Below, in pieces: positions 1-8,997 of a stretch of 64,000 nucleotides of DNA; the stretch's first letter is position 1, and every line of letters starts with the position of its first letter. This DNA comes from Goekera deserti (GTDB lineage Bacteria > Actinomycetota > Actinomycetes > Mycobacteriales > Geodermatophilaceae), in assembly GCF_010685995.1 (NCBI RefSeq), contig NZ_JAAGWK010000016.1, positions 62,001-126,000 on the forward strand. The letters run 5' to 3'. The position numbers and the translations under genes are program-made. Below the pieces are notes generated by a model. That model ran no database searches, was not told the origin of the DNA, and was given only the letters and a program-made list of their open reading frames with translations.

Positions 1-1259
1 GGCTGCGGGCGGAGATCTCCGACCGGGAGAAGGAGCTGTCCCGCGACACCCAGGCCAAGCGCCGGCTGGAGGCCGCGGAGGCGCTGGCCGCGCTGCGCAC
101 CGGCGACGTGATCCGGGTGCCCACCGGTCGCCGGCAGGGCCTGGCCGTGGTGCTCGACCCGGGGATCACCGAGCTGGCCGACCCGCGGCCGCTGGTGCTC
201 ACCGAGGACAAGTGGGCCGGCCGGCTGGGCTCCGGGGACTTCCCGACGCCGGTCACCGCGCTCGCCCGGGTGCGGGTGCCCAAGCAGTTCAACCACCGCA
301 GCCCGCACGCCCGGCGCGACCTCGCCTCCACCCTGCGCAACGCCCGGGTGGAGAACGACCTGGGGGCCCGGCGCACCAGGCAGCGCTCGGGGGCCTCCGA
401 CGACCCGGTGCTCACCGACCTGCGGCACGCGGTGCGGGCACACCCGGTGCACGCCCTGCCCGACCGGGAGGAGCGGGTGCGCACCGCCGAGCGCTGGCTG
501 CGCGCACTGCGGGAGGCCGAGCGGCTGCACCGGCAGATGGACGAGCGCACCGGCTCGCTCACCCGCCAGTTCGACCGCACCTGCGACGTGCTGCTGGAGC
601 TGGGCTACCTGGCTCCCGAGCCGGCTCCCGAGCCCACCCCGCCGCCGCTGGTGCAGGCGGCCCAGCGGACCGTGCACCACCCGGCCGAGCACCCGGCGGG
701 GCCGGCACCCACCGACGTCCCGAGGGCGGGGGAGGACGCCGTGGTCACCGACGACGGCCGGCGGCTCGCCCGGATCTGGAGCGAGACCGACCTGCTCACC
801 GCCGAGTGCCTGCGGGCCGGGGTGTTCACCGGGCTGAACGCCGTCGAGCTGGCGGCCTGCGTGTCCACGCTGGTCTTCGAGGCCCGCCGGGACGCGGCGT
901 CCCAGCCCTCGGTGCCGTCGGGCCGGGTGGCGGCCACCATCGCCGAGATGCGGCAGGTGCGGTCGCGGCTGGAGGACGTCGAGCGCGACCACGGCGTCCC
1001 GGTGACCCGGGACCTCGACCTGGGGTTCGTCTGGGCCGCCTACCGGTGGGCCGACGGCCAGTCGCTGGACCGGGTGCTCGCCGGGGCCGAGCAGGCCGGC
1101 ACGGAGCTCTCCGGGGGTGACTTCGTGCGCTGGGCCCGGCAGCTGGTCGACCTGCTGGACCAGCTGGCCAAGGTCGCCGGTGACCCGGTGGCACGCACCG
1201 CCCGCACCGCGGTCGGCCGGGTGCGCCGCGGGGTGGTGGCGGTCGCCGTCAGCGGCTGA
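1..1259 (+). CDS. helY: ATP-dependent RNA helicase HelY, C-terminal part
   Basis: This is the C-terminal 418 residues of a Ski2/Mtr4-like DEAD/DEAH RNA helicase; the reading frame is open from base 3 and the ATPase core lies upstream of the window. The visible part starts in a charged helix, continues into the beta-rich insert ([19 protein letters not shown]), and ends in a helical DSHCT domain ([31 protein letters not shown]), the order seen in actinobacterial HelY. The family is linked to RNA processing and surveillance; the substrate here is unknown. The GTG at 108 is internal, not a start. The family assignment is firm from the C-terminal domain alone. Confidence 0.9.
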   Translation, partial: LRAEISDREKELSRDTQAKRRLEAAEALAALRTGDVIRVPTGRRQGLAVVLDPGITELADPRPLVLTEDKWAGRLGSGDFPTPVTALARVRVPKQFNHRSPHARRDLASTLRNARVENDLGARRTRQRSGASDDPVLTDLRHAVRAHPVHALPDREERVRTAERWLRALREAERLHRQMDERTGSLTRQFDRTCDVLLELGYLAPEPAPEPTPPPLVQAAQRTVHHPAEHPAGPAPTDVPRAGEDAVVTDDGRRLARIWSETDLLTAECLRAGVFTGLNAVELAACVSTLVFEARRDAASQPSVPSGRVAATIAEMRQVRSRLEDVERDHGVPVTRDLDLGFVWAAYRWADGQSLDRVLAGAEQAGTELSGGDFVRWARQLVDLLDQLAKVAGDPVARTARTAVGRVRRGVVAVAVSG

Positions 1260-1386
1260 GCCCGGCGGCACGCCCGGTCGCGCGCTGGCGGGCCGGGCCC
1301 GGTGGTGGACAATCGCAGCACCCGGCGGCTGGTGCCGCCGGGCCCGTGGTGCGCAGGTGGCGGCCGACAGCTGGACAGGAGCGACG

Positions 1387-2259
1387 ATGACCAACCCGCC
1401 GCAGGACGGCGACCAGCCGTCGACAGGCAGCTCGCCCGCCGGGTGGGGGCAGCAGCCGACCGGGTCGACCGGCTGGTCGGGTCAGGACGGCGAGCGTTCC
1501 ACCGGGGCGGACGGCGGCGAGGGTGCCGGGCGGCACGGGCAGCCCGGCTACGGCCAGCAGTACGGCCAGCAGCCCGGGTACGGGGAGCCCGGGTACGGCC
1601 AGCCCGGCTACGGGGGTCAGCAGGGCGCGGCGCAGTACGGACAGGGTCAGCAGCCGGGCCCGTACGGCCAGCCCGCCTACGGGCAGCCGGGGTACGGCCA
1701 GCAGGGCTACGACCAGCAGGGCCAGCCTCGGTACGACCAGCAGGGCCAGCCCGGCTACGGGCAGCAGCCCTACGGTCAGCAGCCGGCGTACGGGCAGCCC
1801 GGGTACGGGCAGCAGCCCTACGGCCAGCCCGGGTACGGGCAGCAGCCGTACGGGCAGCCCGGCTACGGCCAGCAGCCGTACGGCCAGCCCGGCTACGGCC
1901 AGCAGCCCTACGGCCAGCCCGGGCCCGGCCAGCCCGGCGCCGAGCAGCCCGGGAGCCGGAAGAAGCGCACGCTGCTGCTGGTCGGGATCGGTGTCGTGGT
2001 GCTGCTCGCCGTGCTCGCTGTCGTGCTGGCCCAGACGCTGGGCGGCCAGACCCTGCGGGCCAGCTCCGTCGAGCGCGACGTCGCCGCGCAGTTCGAGGAG
2101 CGCGAGGGGGTCGGCGTCGAGCTGGACTGCCCGAGCGACATGGCGGTCGAGGCGGGCGCGACCTACGACTGCGAGGCCGAGACCGACGACGGCGAGGACC
2201 TCACCATCACGATCACCGTCCTCGACGACGACGCCAACTACACCTGGGCCGAGGGCTGA
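1387..2259 (+). CDS. DUF4333 membrane protein with Gly/Pro/Tyr/Gln-rich N-terminus
   Basis: Predicted 290-residue bitopic membrane protein. Residues 1-190 are a low-complexity tract of [10 protein letters not shown]-type repeats facing the cytoplasm, followed by a KKR stop-transfer motif and one transmembrane helix at about 195-216. The C-terminal 70 residues form a DUF4333 domain, with Cys248 and Cys262 likely disulfide-bonded outside the cell. ATG 1387 was chosen because AGGAGC precedes it at good spacing; the longer frame upstream is shadow sequence. Function is unknown; similar proteins are common in actinobacteria. It follows helY by 127 bases and is probably transcribed from its own promoter. 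Confidence 0.85.
   Translation: MTNPPQDGDQPSTGSSPAGWGQQPTGSTGWSGQDGERSTGADGGEGAGRHGQPGYGQQYGQQPGYGEPGYGQPGYGGQQGAAQYGQGQQPGPYGQPAYGQPGYGQQGYDQQGQPRYDQQGQPGYGQQPYGQQPAYGQPGYGQQPYGQPGYGQQPYGQPGYGQQPYGQPGYGQQPYGQPGPGQPGAEQPGSRKKRTLLLVGIGVVVLLAVLAVVLAQTLGGQTLRASSVERDVAAQFEEREGVGVELDCPSDMAVEAGATYDCEAETDDGEDLTITITVLDDDANYTWAEG
1540..1932 (+). repeat. In-gene repeats coding for [10 protein letters not shown]
   Basis: Imperfect direct repeats of 15 and 30 bases built on CAGCCCGGCTACGGC and CAGCAGCCGTACGGC. The period is a multiple of three, so copy-number change keeps the reading frame of the DUF4333 gene. The copies between 1770 and 1920 are the most uniform, which suggests recent expansion or gene conversion. 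Confidence 0.85.
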
Positions 2260-2281
2260 GCCGGCGCCCGACCGCCCGCGC

Positions 2282-3208
2282 TCACCCCGGCACCTGCTCG
2301 GGCCAGCCCAGCACGGCCCCCAGCCGGCGCACGGACGACTGCAGCCCGTGCGCCGTCGCCAGCTCGGCCAGGGCCGCCGGGTCGGCCGGCGCGGTGGGCA
2401 GCGCGCCGTCCACCGGCGGCAGGTCGATCGTCGTCACCACCCGGACGACGGCCGGGGCCACGTCCAGGTAGTCCGCGGCGGCGTGCAGCCGCTTGAGCAC
2501 GGCGGCGGTCAGCGGCGGGCGCGGCACCACCGTCCCGGCCGCGGCCTCGCGGATGCCGGCCAGCGAGCCGAAGGCCGAGATGAGGGCCGCGGCCGTCTTC
2601 TCCCCGACGCCCTTCACCCCGGGCAGGCCGTCGCTGGGGTCGCCGCGCAGCACCGCGTAGTCGGCGTAGGCGCTGCCCGGCACGCCGTACTTCGCCGCCA
2701 CGGCGCCCTCGTCGACCACCTCGATGTCGCTGATCCCGCGGTTGGTGTAGAGGACGCGCACCCCGCGGGCGTCGTCCACCAGCTGGAACAGGTCCCGGTC
2801 GCCGGTCACGACGTCGACCGCGGCCCGGGCCCGGGTGGCCAGCGTGGCGATCACGTCGTCGGCCTCGTACCCCGGCGCCCCGACCCGGGCCAGGCCGGCC
2901 GCGGCGAGCACGTCGACGAGCACGGGCACCTGCGGGCCGAGCTCGTCCGGGGTCTCCTCGCCGCCCTCGGGTGCCACCCGGTGGGCCTTGTAGGAGGGCA
3001 CGGCGGCCACCCGGAAAGCGGGGCGCCAGTCGTCGTCCCAGCAGGCGACGAGCCGGTCGGGACGGTGTGCCGCGACCAGCCGCGCGGTCATGTCCAGGAA
3101 CCCCCGGACGGCGTTGATCGGCCGCCCGTCGGGGGTCGTGACGCTCGTCGGCACGCCGTAGAAGGCCCGGAAGTAGAGGCTGGCCGCGTCGAGCAGCATC
3201 GTGGTCAC
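2282..3208 (-). CDS. 5'-3' exonuclease (PIN/XPG-like)
   Basis: A 308-residue stand-alone 5'-3' exonuclease of the FEN/PolA N-domain family, which removes 5' flaps or RNA primers. Metal-binding acidic residues are in place: Asp7 (LLDAASLYFRAF), EADD at 115-118 and TGDRD at 135-139. A helix-three-turn-helix (GDPSDGLPGVKGVGEKTA) at 189-206 contacts DNA. There is no polymerase domain, so it is not PolA. GTG 3208 and ATG 3199 are both possible starts; they differ by three residues. It is convergent with the DUF4333 gene (23-base gap) and divergent from the peptidase gene. Biological role beside PolA is not known. Confidence 0.9.
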   Translation of the reverse strand: MTTMLLDAASLYFRAFYGVPTSVTTPDGRPINAVRGFLDMTARLVAAHRPDRLVACWDDDWRPAFRVAAVPSYKAHRVAPEGGEETPDELGPQVPVLVDVLAAAGLARVGAPGYEADDVIATLATRARAAVDVVTGDRDLFQLVDDARGVRVLYTNRGISDIEVVDEGAVAAKYGVPGSAYADYAVLRGDPSDGLPGVKGVGEKTAAALISAFGSLAGIREAAAGTVVPRPPLTAAVLKRLHAAADYLDVAPAVVRVVTTIDLPPVDGALPTAPADPAALAELATAHGLQSSVRRLGAVLGWPEQVPG

Positions 3209-3276
3209 GATCGGGCACGGTAACGGCCTGGCAACGCCACGGGGGTCCTGTCGCCCCTGCTGGCTAGTCTGCGGAC

Positions 3277-4422
3277 GTGGTGACCGGACCAGGACCTGCT
3301 GACCTGACGACCCCCGAGCGGGTGCGCGCGGCGCGCGAGCTCGCCGACTCGCTCGGCATCGACGTCGTCGTCGTGACGCCCGGGTCGGACCTGCGCTACC
3401 TGTGCGGCTACCACGCCCATGCGATGGAGCGACTGACCGCCCTGGCCGTGCCCCGGCGGGGCGAGCCGCTGCTGGTCGTCCCGCGGCTGGAGGCGCCCAT
3501 GGTGCAGGCCTCGCCGGCCGGTGGACTCGGCCTGGACGTGCTCGCCTGGGACGAGACCGACGACCCGTTCGCGCTGCTGGCGCAGGCGGTCTCCGCGCGG
3601 CTGGGTGGTGCCCCGGCCCGGGTGGCGGTCGGCTCGCGCACCTGGGCCGAGCACGCCCTGGGCGTGCAGCGGGCGATGCCCGGCGCCGTCCTGGAGCTCG
3701 CCGGCCCGGTGGTCGACCGGCTGCGGATGGTCAAGACCGCCGCCGAGGTCGCCGAGCTGGCCGCCGCCGGCGCCGCGATCGACCGGGTGCACGCCGGGAT
3801 GGGGCAGTGGCTGCGGGTCGGCCGCACCGAGGCCGCGGTGGGCGCCGACATCGCCGCGGCGATCCTGGCCGAGGGCCACGTGGGCGTCGACTTCACCATC
3901 GTCGGCTCGGGCCCGAACGGGGCCAGCCCGCACCACGAGCTGTCCTCCCGGGTGGTGCAGGCCGGTGACCTGGTCGTGGTGGACATCGGTGGCTCCACGC
4001 CCACCGGGTACCGGTCGGACTGCACCCGCACCTACGTGGTGGGCGGCAGCGCGGACGCCGAGGTCCAGGAGTGGTACGCCGTGCTGCAGGCCTCCCAGGC
4101 AGCGGCCACCGCGGCGGTGCGCCCCGGGGTGAGCGCCGAGCACGTCGACGCCGTCGCCCGCGAGGTGATCACCGGGGCCGGGTGGGGCGAGCACTTCATC
4201 CACCGCACCGGCCACGGCATCGGCCTGGACACCCACGAGACGCCCTACATCGTGTCGGGCAACGAGGTCACCCTCGAGCCGGGCATGGCGTTCTCCGTGG
4301 AGCCCGGCATCTACCTGGCCGGCCGGCACGGGGCGCGCATCGAGGACATCGTCGTGTGCACCGAGGACGGCGTGCAGATCCTGAACAACGGTCCCCGTGA
4401 GCTCGTCGAACTCCCCGGCTGA
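3277..4422 (+). CDS. M24 family metallopeptidase (Xaa-Pro dipeptidase-like)
   Basis: A 381-residue cytoplasmic peptidase with a creatinase-like N-terminal domain and a pita-bread catalytic domain from about residue 150. All five metal ligands can be placed: Asp236 (VVVDIGG), Asp248 (SDCTRTYV), His313 (HRTGHG), Glu342 (VEPGIYL) and Glu356 (RIEDIVV). This fits hydrolysis of Xaa-Pro peptides by a dinuclear centre. The start is GTG 3277, 68 bases downstream of the divergent exonuclease start. Its last 26 bases overlap the following Lrp gene, so the two are probably one transcript. Confidence 0.9.
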   Translation: MVTGPGPADLTTPERVRAARELADSLGIDVVVVTPGSDLRYLCGYHAHAMERLTALAVPRRGEPLLVVPRLEAPMVQASPAGGLGLDVLAWDETDDPFALLAQAVSARLGGAPARVAVGSRTWAEHALGVQRAMPGAVLELAGPVVDRLRMVKTAAEVAELAAAGAAIDRVHAGMGQWLRVGRTEAAVGADIAAAILAEGHVGVDFTIVGSGPNGASPHHELSSRVVQAGDLVVVDIGGSTPTGYRSDCTRTYVVGGSADAEVQEWYAVLQASQAAATAAVRPGVSAEHVDAVAREVITGAGWGEHFIHRTGHGIGLDTHETPYIVSGNEVTLEPGMAFSVEPGIYLAGRHGARIEDIVVCTEDGVQILNNGPRELVELPG

Positions 4423-4879
4423 GCCGGGGGCGGTCGCCCCGGCCCCCGACGTCGACCGCGCGCTGATGGCCGCCCTGGCCCGGGACGGGCGGGCCAGCTA
4501 CACCGACCTGGCCGAGCGGGTGGGCCTGTCGGTGTCCGCGGTGCACCAGCGGGTGCGCCGGCTCGAGCAGCGGGGGCTGATCACCGGGTACTCGGCGAGC
4601 CTCAACGCCAAGGCCCTGGACCTGCCGCTGACCGCCTTCGTGTCGATCACCCCGATCGACGTGGCCGCCCCGGACGACGCCCCGGCCCGGCTGGCGCACC
4701 TGACCGCGATCGAGGCCTGCCACTCGGTGGCCGGCGCGGAGAGCTACATCCTCAAGGTGCGGGTGGCCTCACCCGACGCCCTGGAGGCACTGCTCGCGGC
4801 CATCCGGGCGGCGGCCAACGTCACCACCCGCACCACGGTCGTGCTGTCCACCTTCTACGAGGACCGCCCGCCCATCTGA
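4397..4879 (+). CDS. Lrp/AsnC family transcriptional regulator
   Basis: A 160-residue DNA-binding protein with an N-terminal winged helix-turn-helix (DRALMAALARDGRASYTDLA, then LSVSAVHQRVRRLEQRG, about residues 20-62) and a C-terminal RAM ligand-binding domain (about 75-150). Lrp/AsnC proteins sense amino acids and often control their metabolism. Starting with GTG 4397, it overlaps the peptidase by 26 bases, so translational coupling is likely; the pair may link peptide breakdown to amino acid sensing. Its 3' end overlaps the convergent RidA-like gene by 25 bases. Confidence 0.9.
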   Translation: MSSSNSPAEPGAVAPAPDVDRALMAALARDGRASYTDLAERVGLSVSAVHQRVRRLEQRGLITGYSASLNAKALDLPLTAFVSITPIDVAAPDDAPARLAHLTAIEACHSVAGAESYILKVRVASPDALEALLAAIRAAANVTTRTTVVLSTFYEDRPPI

Positions 4880-5295
4880 GCACCGGCTACCGCGACCGCC
4901 TGCACCTCGACGAGCTGGCCGGGGTACCCGAGCACCGTGACGCCCATCAGGGTGCTCGGGGCGTCATGGTCGCCCATGGCGGCCCGCACCTCGTCCCACG
5001 CGGCCACCAGGTCCTGCCGGTCGGACGATGCGACGTACACGGTCGTCGCCAGCACGTCGGTCAGCCCGGCACCTGCTGCCGCCAGGGCCGCCCGCAGGTT
5101 GGCCATCACCTGCACCGCCTGACCGGCGACGTCGCCCACGGCGACCGTCGCCCCGGCGGCATCGATCGGGCAGGCGCCCGCGGTGAAGACCAGCCGGCCC
5201 ACCACCGGCAGTTCCAGGGCAGCGGCGTACGCGTAGGGGACGGTCGGGGCCAGCGCGGGTGCACGCACCAGCCGTACCGGGGGAGGCAGGGTCAC
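4855..5295 (-). CDS. RidA/YjgF family protein
   Basis: A 146-residue protein of the RidA/YjgF/Rid family; characterised RidA hydrolyses reactive enamine/imine intermediates of amino acid metabolism. The family core is visible: LVFTAGACPIDAAG, then a helix QVMANLRAALAAAGAGLTDV, the strand TTVYVASS and the C-terminal VEVQAVAVA. The position that carries the catalytic Arg in archetypal RidA is not clearly conserved, so it may belong to another Rid subgroup. GTG 5295 was chosen because coding similarity starts there; the longer frame upstream is antisense to the radical SAM gene. It is convergent with and overlaps the Lrp gene. Confidence 0.82.
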   Translation of the reverse strand: MTLPPPVRLVRAPALAPTVPYAYAAALELPVVGRLVFTAGACPIDAAGATVAVGDVAGQAVQVMANLRAALAAAGAGLTDVLATTVYVASSDRQDLVAAWDEVRAAMGDHDAPSTLMGVTVLGYPGQLVEVQAVAVAGAQMGGRSS

Positions 5296-5359
5296 CGGGT
5301 GATCGTGCCTCGGGCATGGCCGAGCTGGACAACCGGTCGAACACGTGTTCGGATGGGCC

Positions 5360-6451
5360 ATGCGCTGGGACGCCCAACGGCTCGACCTCGACGAGCCGGA
5401 GACGCTGCCGGGCCTGCCCACGGTGCGCGGGCTGCTGCGCAGCGTGCAGGTGCCCGAGTTCCCCGGGCTGACCCTGCACGAGGTGCGGTGCAAGAGCGCC
5501 CTGAACGCCGTGCCGGCCGGGTCGGCGATGCCGTTCGGGCACACGGTCAACACGTTCCGGGGCTGCAGCCATTCCTGCGTGTACTGCTTCGCGCGCGGTA
5601 CGCACGAGTGGCTGGAGCTGGACACCGGCCGCGACTTCGACAGCCAGATCGTGGTCAAGACCAACGTCGCCGAGGTACTGCGCCGCGAGCTCGCCCGGCC
5701 GTCGTGGACGCGCGGGCACGTGGCACTGGGCACCAACACCGACCCCTACCAGCGGGCGGAGGGGCGCTACCGGCTCATGCCCGGGGTGATCTCGGCACTG
5801 GCCGCCTCCGGTACGCCGTTCTCGGTGCTGACCAAGGGCACGCTGCTGCGCCGCGACCTCCCACTGCTCGCCGCCGCCGCCGGCGACGTGCCGATCGGGC
5901 TGGGCGTCTCGATCGCCATCTGGGACGACGAGCTGCACGCGGCCCTGGAGCCCGGTGCCCCCAGCCCGCGGGCCCGGCTGGAGCTGGTGCGCGCCGTCAC
6001 CGACGCCGGGCTGCCGTGCGGGGTGTTCCTCGCACCCGTGCTCCCCGGTCTCACCGACACCCGGGAGCACCTGGAGCGCGCCGTCGGCGCGATCGCCGAC
6101 GCCGGGGCCACCGGTGTCACGGTGGTGCCGCTGCACCTGCGGCCAGGAGCGCGGGAGTGGTTCACCGGCTGGCTGACCCGGGAGCACCCCACCCTGCTGC
6201 CCCGGTACCGCGCGCTGTACGGCCGGGGGGCGTACGTGCCGGCAGAGTACCGCGCCTGGCTGGCCCGCCGGGTCGCACCGCTGCTCGCCCGGCACGGCCT
6301 GGACCGGCCCGCGGGGTCGGGGGCCCGCACACCGGGTGCCGGGTTGCCCGGCGACGACGAGGCGAGCTTCCCCGCGGGCAGCCTGCCGGTGCCCCGTGCG
6401 TCGCCACCGACCGTCCCGGCCGACACCGCGGAGCAGCTGACCCTCTGCTGA
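5360..6451 (+). CDS. Rv2578c-family radical SAM protein
   Basis: A 363-residue radical SAM enzyme with the CX3CX2C cluster motif at Cys69, Cys73 and Cys76 (GCSHSCVYCFAR), preceded by KSALN and followed by the family signatures ALGTNTDPYQRAEGRYRLM and LTKGTLLRRDLPLL. It closely matches the pattern of mycobacterial Rv2578c, and is related to SPL-like enzymes; the reaction is unknown. ATG 5360 (MRWDAQRL) matches the family N-terminus, and an upstream GTG at 5345 would add only five residues. It is divergent from the RidA-like gene with a short 64-base gap. Confidence 0.9.
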   Translation: MRWDAQRLDLDEPETLPGLPTVRGLLRSVQVPEFPGLTLHEVRCKSALNAVPAGSAMPFGHTVNTFRGCSHSCVYCFARGTHEWLELDTGRDFDSQIVVKTNVAEVLRRELARPSWTRGHVALGTNTDPYQRAEGRYRLMPGVISALAASGTPFSVLTKGTLLRRDLPLLAAAAGDVPIGLGVSIAIWDDELHAALEPGAPSPRARLELVRAVTDAGLPCGVFLAPVLPGLTDTREHLERAVGAIADAGATGVTVVPLHLRPGAREWFTGWLTREHPTLLPRYRALYGRGAYVPAEYRAWLARRVAPLLARHGLDRPAGSGARTPGAGLPGDDEASFPAGSLPVPRASPPTVPADTAEQLTLC

Positions 6452-6526
6452 GGCCGTGGCGCCCCGTGCGCCCCCGCTGAGCCTCCGGAGAGCCCCTGAG
6501 GAGCCTCCGGAGGGCCCCGGGAGAGC

Positions 6527-7363
6527 TCAGCCTTCCCGGCGGGGTGCCCGGCGCTGGGCGCGGACGGCGCCCCGGGGCGCCACCGGCTCGGTGCCGGCCG
6601 CCAGTGCCAGCCGGCGGAACGAGTCGTAGGACAGCGACGTGTAGGCGGTGGCCAGCGCCTCGACCGCCTCCCGGTCGCGGGGCCGGGCCGCGGCCCGCAG
6701 GTGGCCGGCGGTGCGGGCCGCGTGCTTGCCGAAGGTCACCTGCAGTGCCTGCGACGACAGCTGGCCACCGACGCGGCTGGCCGGGCCGGGGCCCTTGCGC
6801 AGTGCGGGCAGCACCCAGGGGCTCTCGGCGAGCACCGGGAAGCGGTTGCGGGCCTCCTCCCAGGCGTGCCAGCCGGTCAGCGCCCCGGACACCGCCCAGT
6901 CACCGTCCGGGGTGCCGATGACCAGGCGGTGAGCCGTTGCCCGCACCTGGTCCCGGCGCAGGGCACGGAACTGCCCGACCGTGGCCGGCCAGGCCAGCGC
7001 CAGGGAGCACCAGGCCACCGTGCGCAGGTGCTCCAGGGCGTCGTCGCGCACCTGGGTCAGCGGCAGCAGGTCCAGCCGCAGCGGGTCCGGCTCGGGGGTG
7101 CGGGGGAGGGGCAGGCCGATGCCGCCGTAGCGGGCGACCTTGCTGTACAGCGCCACGGTCGCCGGCTTCCACTCCCGCGCCGCGGCCACGGTGTCCAGCC
7201 CGCCCTCGGCGAGGTCCTCGGGACCCAGGTCCAGCTCGAGCGCCGCGTCGAGCAGCCGGCGCCACTGCGCCTCGTACCCCGGTGGGGCCGGCCAGCGTCG
7301 CCAGGCCCGCACGGCAGGCGGTGCGGGCATCTCCGGGAGCGGGGGTTGGAAGCCGCTGGTCAC
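6527..7363 (-). CDS. Hypothetical protein with tyrosine-recombinase-like features
   Basis: A 278-residue protein I do not recognise as a known family. It is rich in Arg and Trp. The middle (LAWPATVGQFRALRRDQV) recalls the helix around the first catalytic Arg of tyrosine recombinases, and the end (TAYTSLSYDSFRRLAL) could hold a tyrosine, but the HxxR box is absent, so any relation would be to a degenerate, non-catalytic copy. GTG 7363 gives a nearly leaderless start 12 bases after a GGGATAACGG motif in an AT-rich segment that stands out from its surroundings. Transfer is possible. Function unknown. Confidence 0.6.
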   Translation of the reverse strand: MTSGFQPPLPEMPAPPAVRAWRRWPAPPGYEAQWRRLLDAALELDLGPEDLAEGGLDTVAAAREWKPATVALYSKVARYGGIGLPLPRTPEPDPLRLDLLPLTQVRDDALEHLRTVAWCSLALAWPATVGQFRALRRDQVRATAHRLVIGTPDGDWAVSGALTGWHAWEEARNRFPVLAESPWVLPALRKGPGPASRVGGQLSSQALQVTFGKHAARTAGHLRAAARPRDREAVEALATAYTSLSYDSFRRLALAAGTEPVAPRGAVRAQRRAPRREG

Positions 7364-7520
7364 TCGAGGACCATACCGTTATCCCAAACAAAAATTTAAA
7401 TTGCCCACAAGCGTCCAGTCGCCGGCACAACTCACCCCCAGAGCAGCGTCAACAACCCAGCGAGCCACCCGGAGGCAGGCCGCACGACCACCGGACGGCG
7501 GTCCCGTTAGGGTCCGCTGC
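7364..7520. promoter_or_regulatory. AT-rich divergent promoter region with GATAACGG motif
   Basis: A 157-base divergent region. Bases 7384-7404 are an A/T run, exceptional here. On the minus strand GTTTGGGATAACGG (7389-7376) sits just upstream of the GTG of the hypothetical gene; GATAAC could serve as a -10 element. The same motif recurs near 35.18, 35.50, 38.80 and 55.82 kb. The + strand side leads into the acyltransferase gene. Confidence 0.45.
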
Positions 7521-8387
7521 ATGTACACGGCTTCCTGGCGCGATGTCGTGCGCCGCGACTTCTTCGGGCCGCACCCGTCACCCCGGGACCGTGCCTACCG
7601 CTTCATCATCCGGGTGACGCTCGTCGTCTTCCGGTTGTTCCGGTTCCAGTTCGACGTGCGCGGCCAGGAGCACGTGCCGGCGTCGGGTGGAGCGGTGATC
7701 GCCAGCAACCACGTCAGCTACCTCGACTTCACGTTCCTCGGTCTCGGTGCCTCGCCGCAGTTCCGCATGGTGCGCTTCATGGCGAAGGCCTCGGTGTTCG
7801 GTCACTGGTTCGCCGGGCCCTGCATGCGGGCGATGCAGCACATCCCGGTCGACCGGAAGGCCGGCGCGGCCGCGTTCGACGTCGCCGTCCGGGCGCTGAA
7901 GGACGGCGAGGTCGTCGGGGTGTTCCCCGAGGCCACGATCAGCAGCTCGTTCGAGCTGAAGGACCTCAAGGCCGGCGCCGCCCGGATGGCCGTGCAGGCA
8001 GAGGTGCCGCTGATCCCGGCGGCGGTGTGGGGCGGGCAGCGGATCGCCACCAAGGGCCACAAGGTGGTGCTGCGCCGCGGCGTGGCCATCACCGTCCTGC
8101 TGGGGGAGCCGATCGTGCCCGGGCCGGGGGAGAAGCCGCAGGCGGTCCTGCGCCGGCTGCGGGAGGCGCTCGAGGAGCTCGTCGAGCAGGCACAGTCCAG
8201 CTACCCGCAGCAGCCCGAGGGCCCGGACGACCGGTGGTGGCTGCCGGCACGCGCGGGCGGCACCGCGCCCACCCCGGAGCAGGCCCACGAGCTGGACGTG
8301 CACGACGTCGCCGGCAGGAAGGTCGGGGTGGCCAAGCCGCACCCGGTCGCCCGGCTCAAGGCCCTCGCCACCCGTCGTCGCCGCTGA
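7521..8387 (+). CDS. plsC: 1-acyl-sn-glycerol-3-phosphate acyltransferase
   Basis: A 288-residue PlsC-family acyltransferase that would transfer an acyl chain to lysophosphatidic acid at the inner membrane. It has the HX4D catalytic motif (NHVSYLD, about residues 63-69), the substrate motif VFPEATIS and the downstream PLIPAAVWGGQ block. A hydrophobic stretch (FIIRVTLVVFRLF) near residue 30 could anchor it in the membrane. ATG 7521 was chosen because the frame further upstream is antisense to the preceding gene. The C-terminal 60 residues are variable. Its 3' end is four bases from the convergent GNAT gene. A second acyltransferase lies at 21.4 kb. Confidence 0.88.
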   Translation: MYTASWRDVVRRDFFGPHPSPRDRAYRFIIRVTLVVFRLFRFQFDVRGQEHVPASGGAVIASNHVSYLDFTFLGLGASPQFRMVRFMAKASVFGHWFAGPCMRAMQHIPVDRKAGAAAFDVAVRALKDGEVVGVFPEATISSSFELKDLKAGAARMAVQAEVPLIPAAVWGGQRIATKGHKVVLRRGVAITVLLGEPIVPGPGEKPQAVLRRLREALEELVEQAQSSYPQQPEGPDDRWWLPARAGGTAPTPEQAHELDVHDVAGRKVGVAKPHPVARLKALATRRRR

Positions 8388-8390
8388 GGG

Positions 8391-8936
8391 TCAGTCCAGC
8401 ACGAACGGCGCGAGGGACCGGAAGACCTCCAGCTCGGTGTCGTACCACCGGCGCATCCGACCGAGCGGGGTCATGCCCAGCCGCCGGCACACCGCCAGCG
8501 ACGCCTCGTTGCCCGGCCGCACCACCGCGTAGACCTCGGGCAGCCCGAGGCCGAACGCCCGGTCCACGACGGCACGGGCCGCCTCGGTGGCACGACCCTG
8601 CCCCCAGGAGTCCGGGTGCAGGTGCCAGCCCACCTCGACCTCGCCGATCCCGTCCGGCAGCGGCCGCAGCAGCACCGTGCCGGCCACCACGCCGTCGGCA
8701 CGCTCGACCGCCCAGCAGCCGTTGCGCTCGTCCAGCTGGTGCACCAGCGCCCAGCGGGCCACCAGCTCGGGCATCGTGAGCGTCGGCGGGCCACCGATCC
8801 AGCGGGTGACCTCGTCCCGGCTGTAGATGTCCACCATCCGGATCAGGTCCGCCGGTGACGTCGTCCACGGCCGCAGCAGCAGGCGCTCGGTGCGCAGCAC
8901 GCACCCCGGGCGCGGGGTGGGCACCGAGGACGTCAC
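8391..8936 (-). CDS. GNAT family N-acetyltransferase (RimJ/RimL-like)
   Basis: A 181-residue GCN5-related acetyltransferase. The N-terminus LRTERLLLRPW is the typical RimJ/RimL start, the acetyl-CoA loop is HPDSWGQGRATEA, and VRPGNEASLAVCRRLGM is the usual C-terminal block. RimJ/RimL-type enzymes acetylate protein N-termini or small amines; the substrate here cannot be read. GTG or ATG choice at the 5' end is uncertain by a few residues. A strong palindromic terminator lies between it and the upstream kamA gene on the same strand, so it is probably a separate unit. Confidence 0.85.
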   Translation of the reverse strand: MTSSVPTPRPGCVLRTERLLLRPWTTSPADLIRMVDIYSRDEVTRWIGGPPTLTMPELVARWALVHQLDERNGCWAVERADGVVAGTVLLRPLPDGIGEVEVGWHLHPDSWGQGRATEAARAVVDRAFGLGLPEVYAVVRPGNEASLAVCRRLGMTPLGRMRRWYDTELEVFRSLAPFVLD

Positions 8937-8967
8937 CCGGTCTGCCTAACCGACCGGGCCGCCCCGC

Positions 8968-8993
8968 GCCACCTCCGCGGCCGCGGAGGTGGC
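8968..8993 (-). terminator. Intrinsic terminator after kamA
   Basis: A perfect 26-base palindrome, left arm GCCACCTCCGCGG, beginning 4 bases after the kamA stop codon. It would form a stable GC hairpin; there is no U-tract, as is usual in high-GC actinobacteria. Confidence 0.75.
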
Positions 8994-8997
8994 GTGG

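Noticed and set aside
6482-6512. Two CTCCGGAG palindromes after the radical SAM gene as a terminator
   Set aside because: Eight-base palindromes repeated by a short spacing give no convincing long hairpin; support is too weak for a feature.
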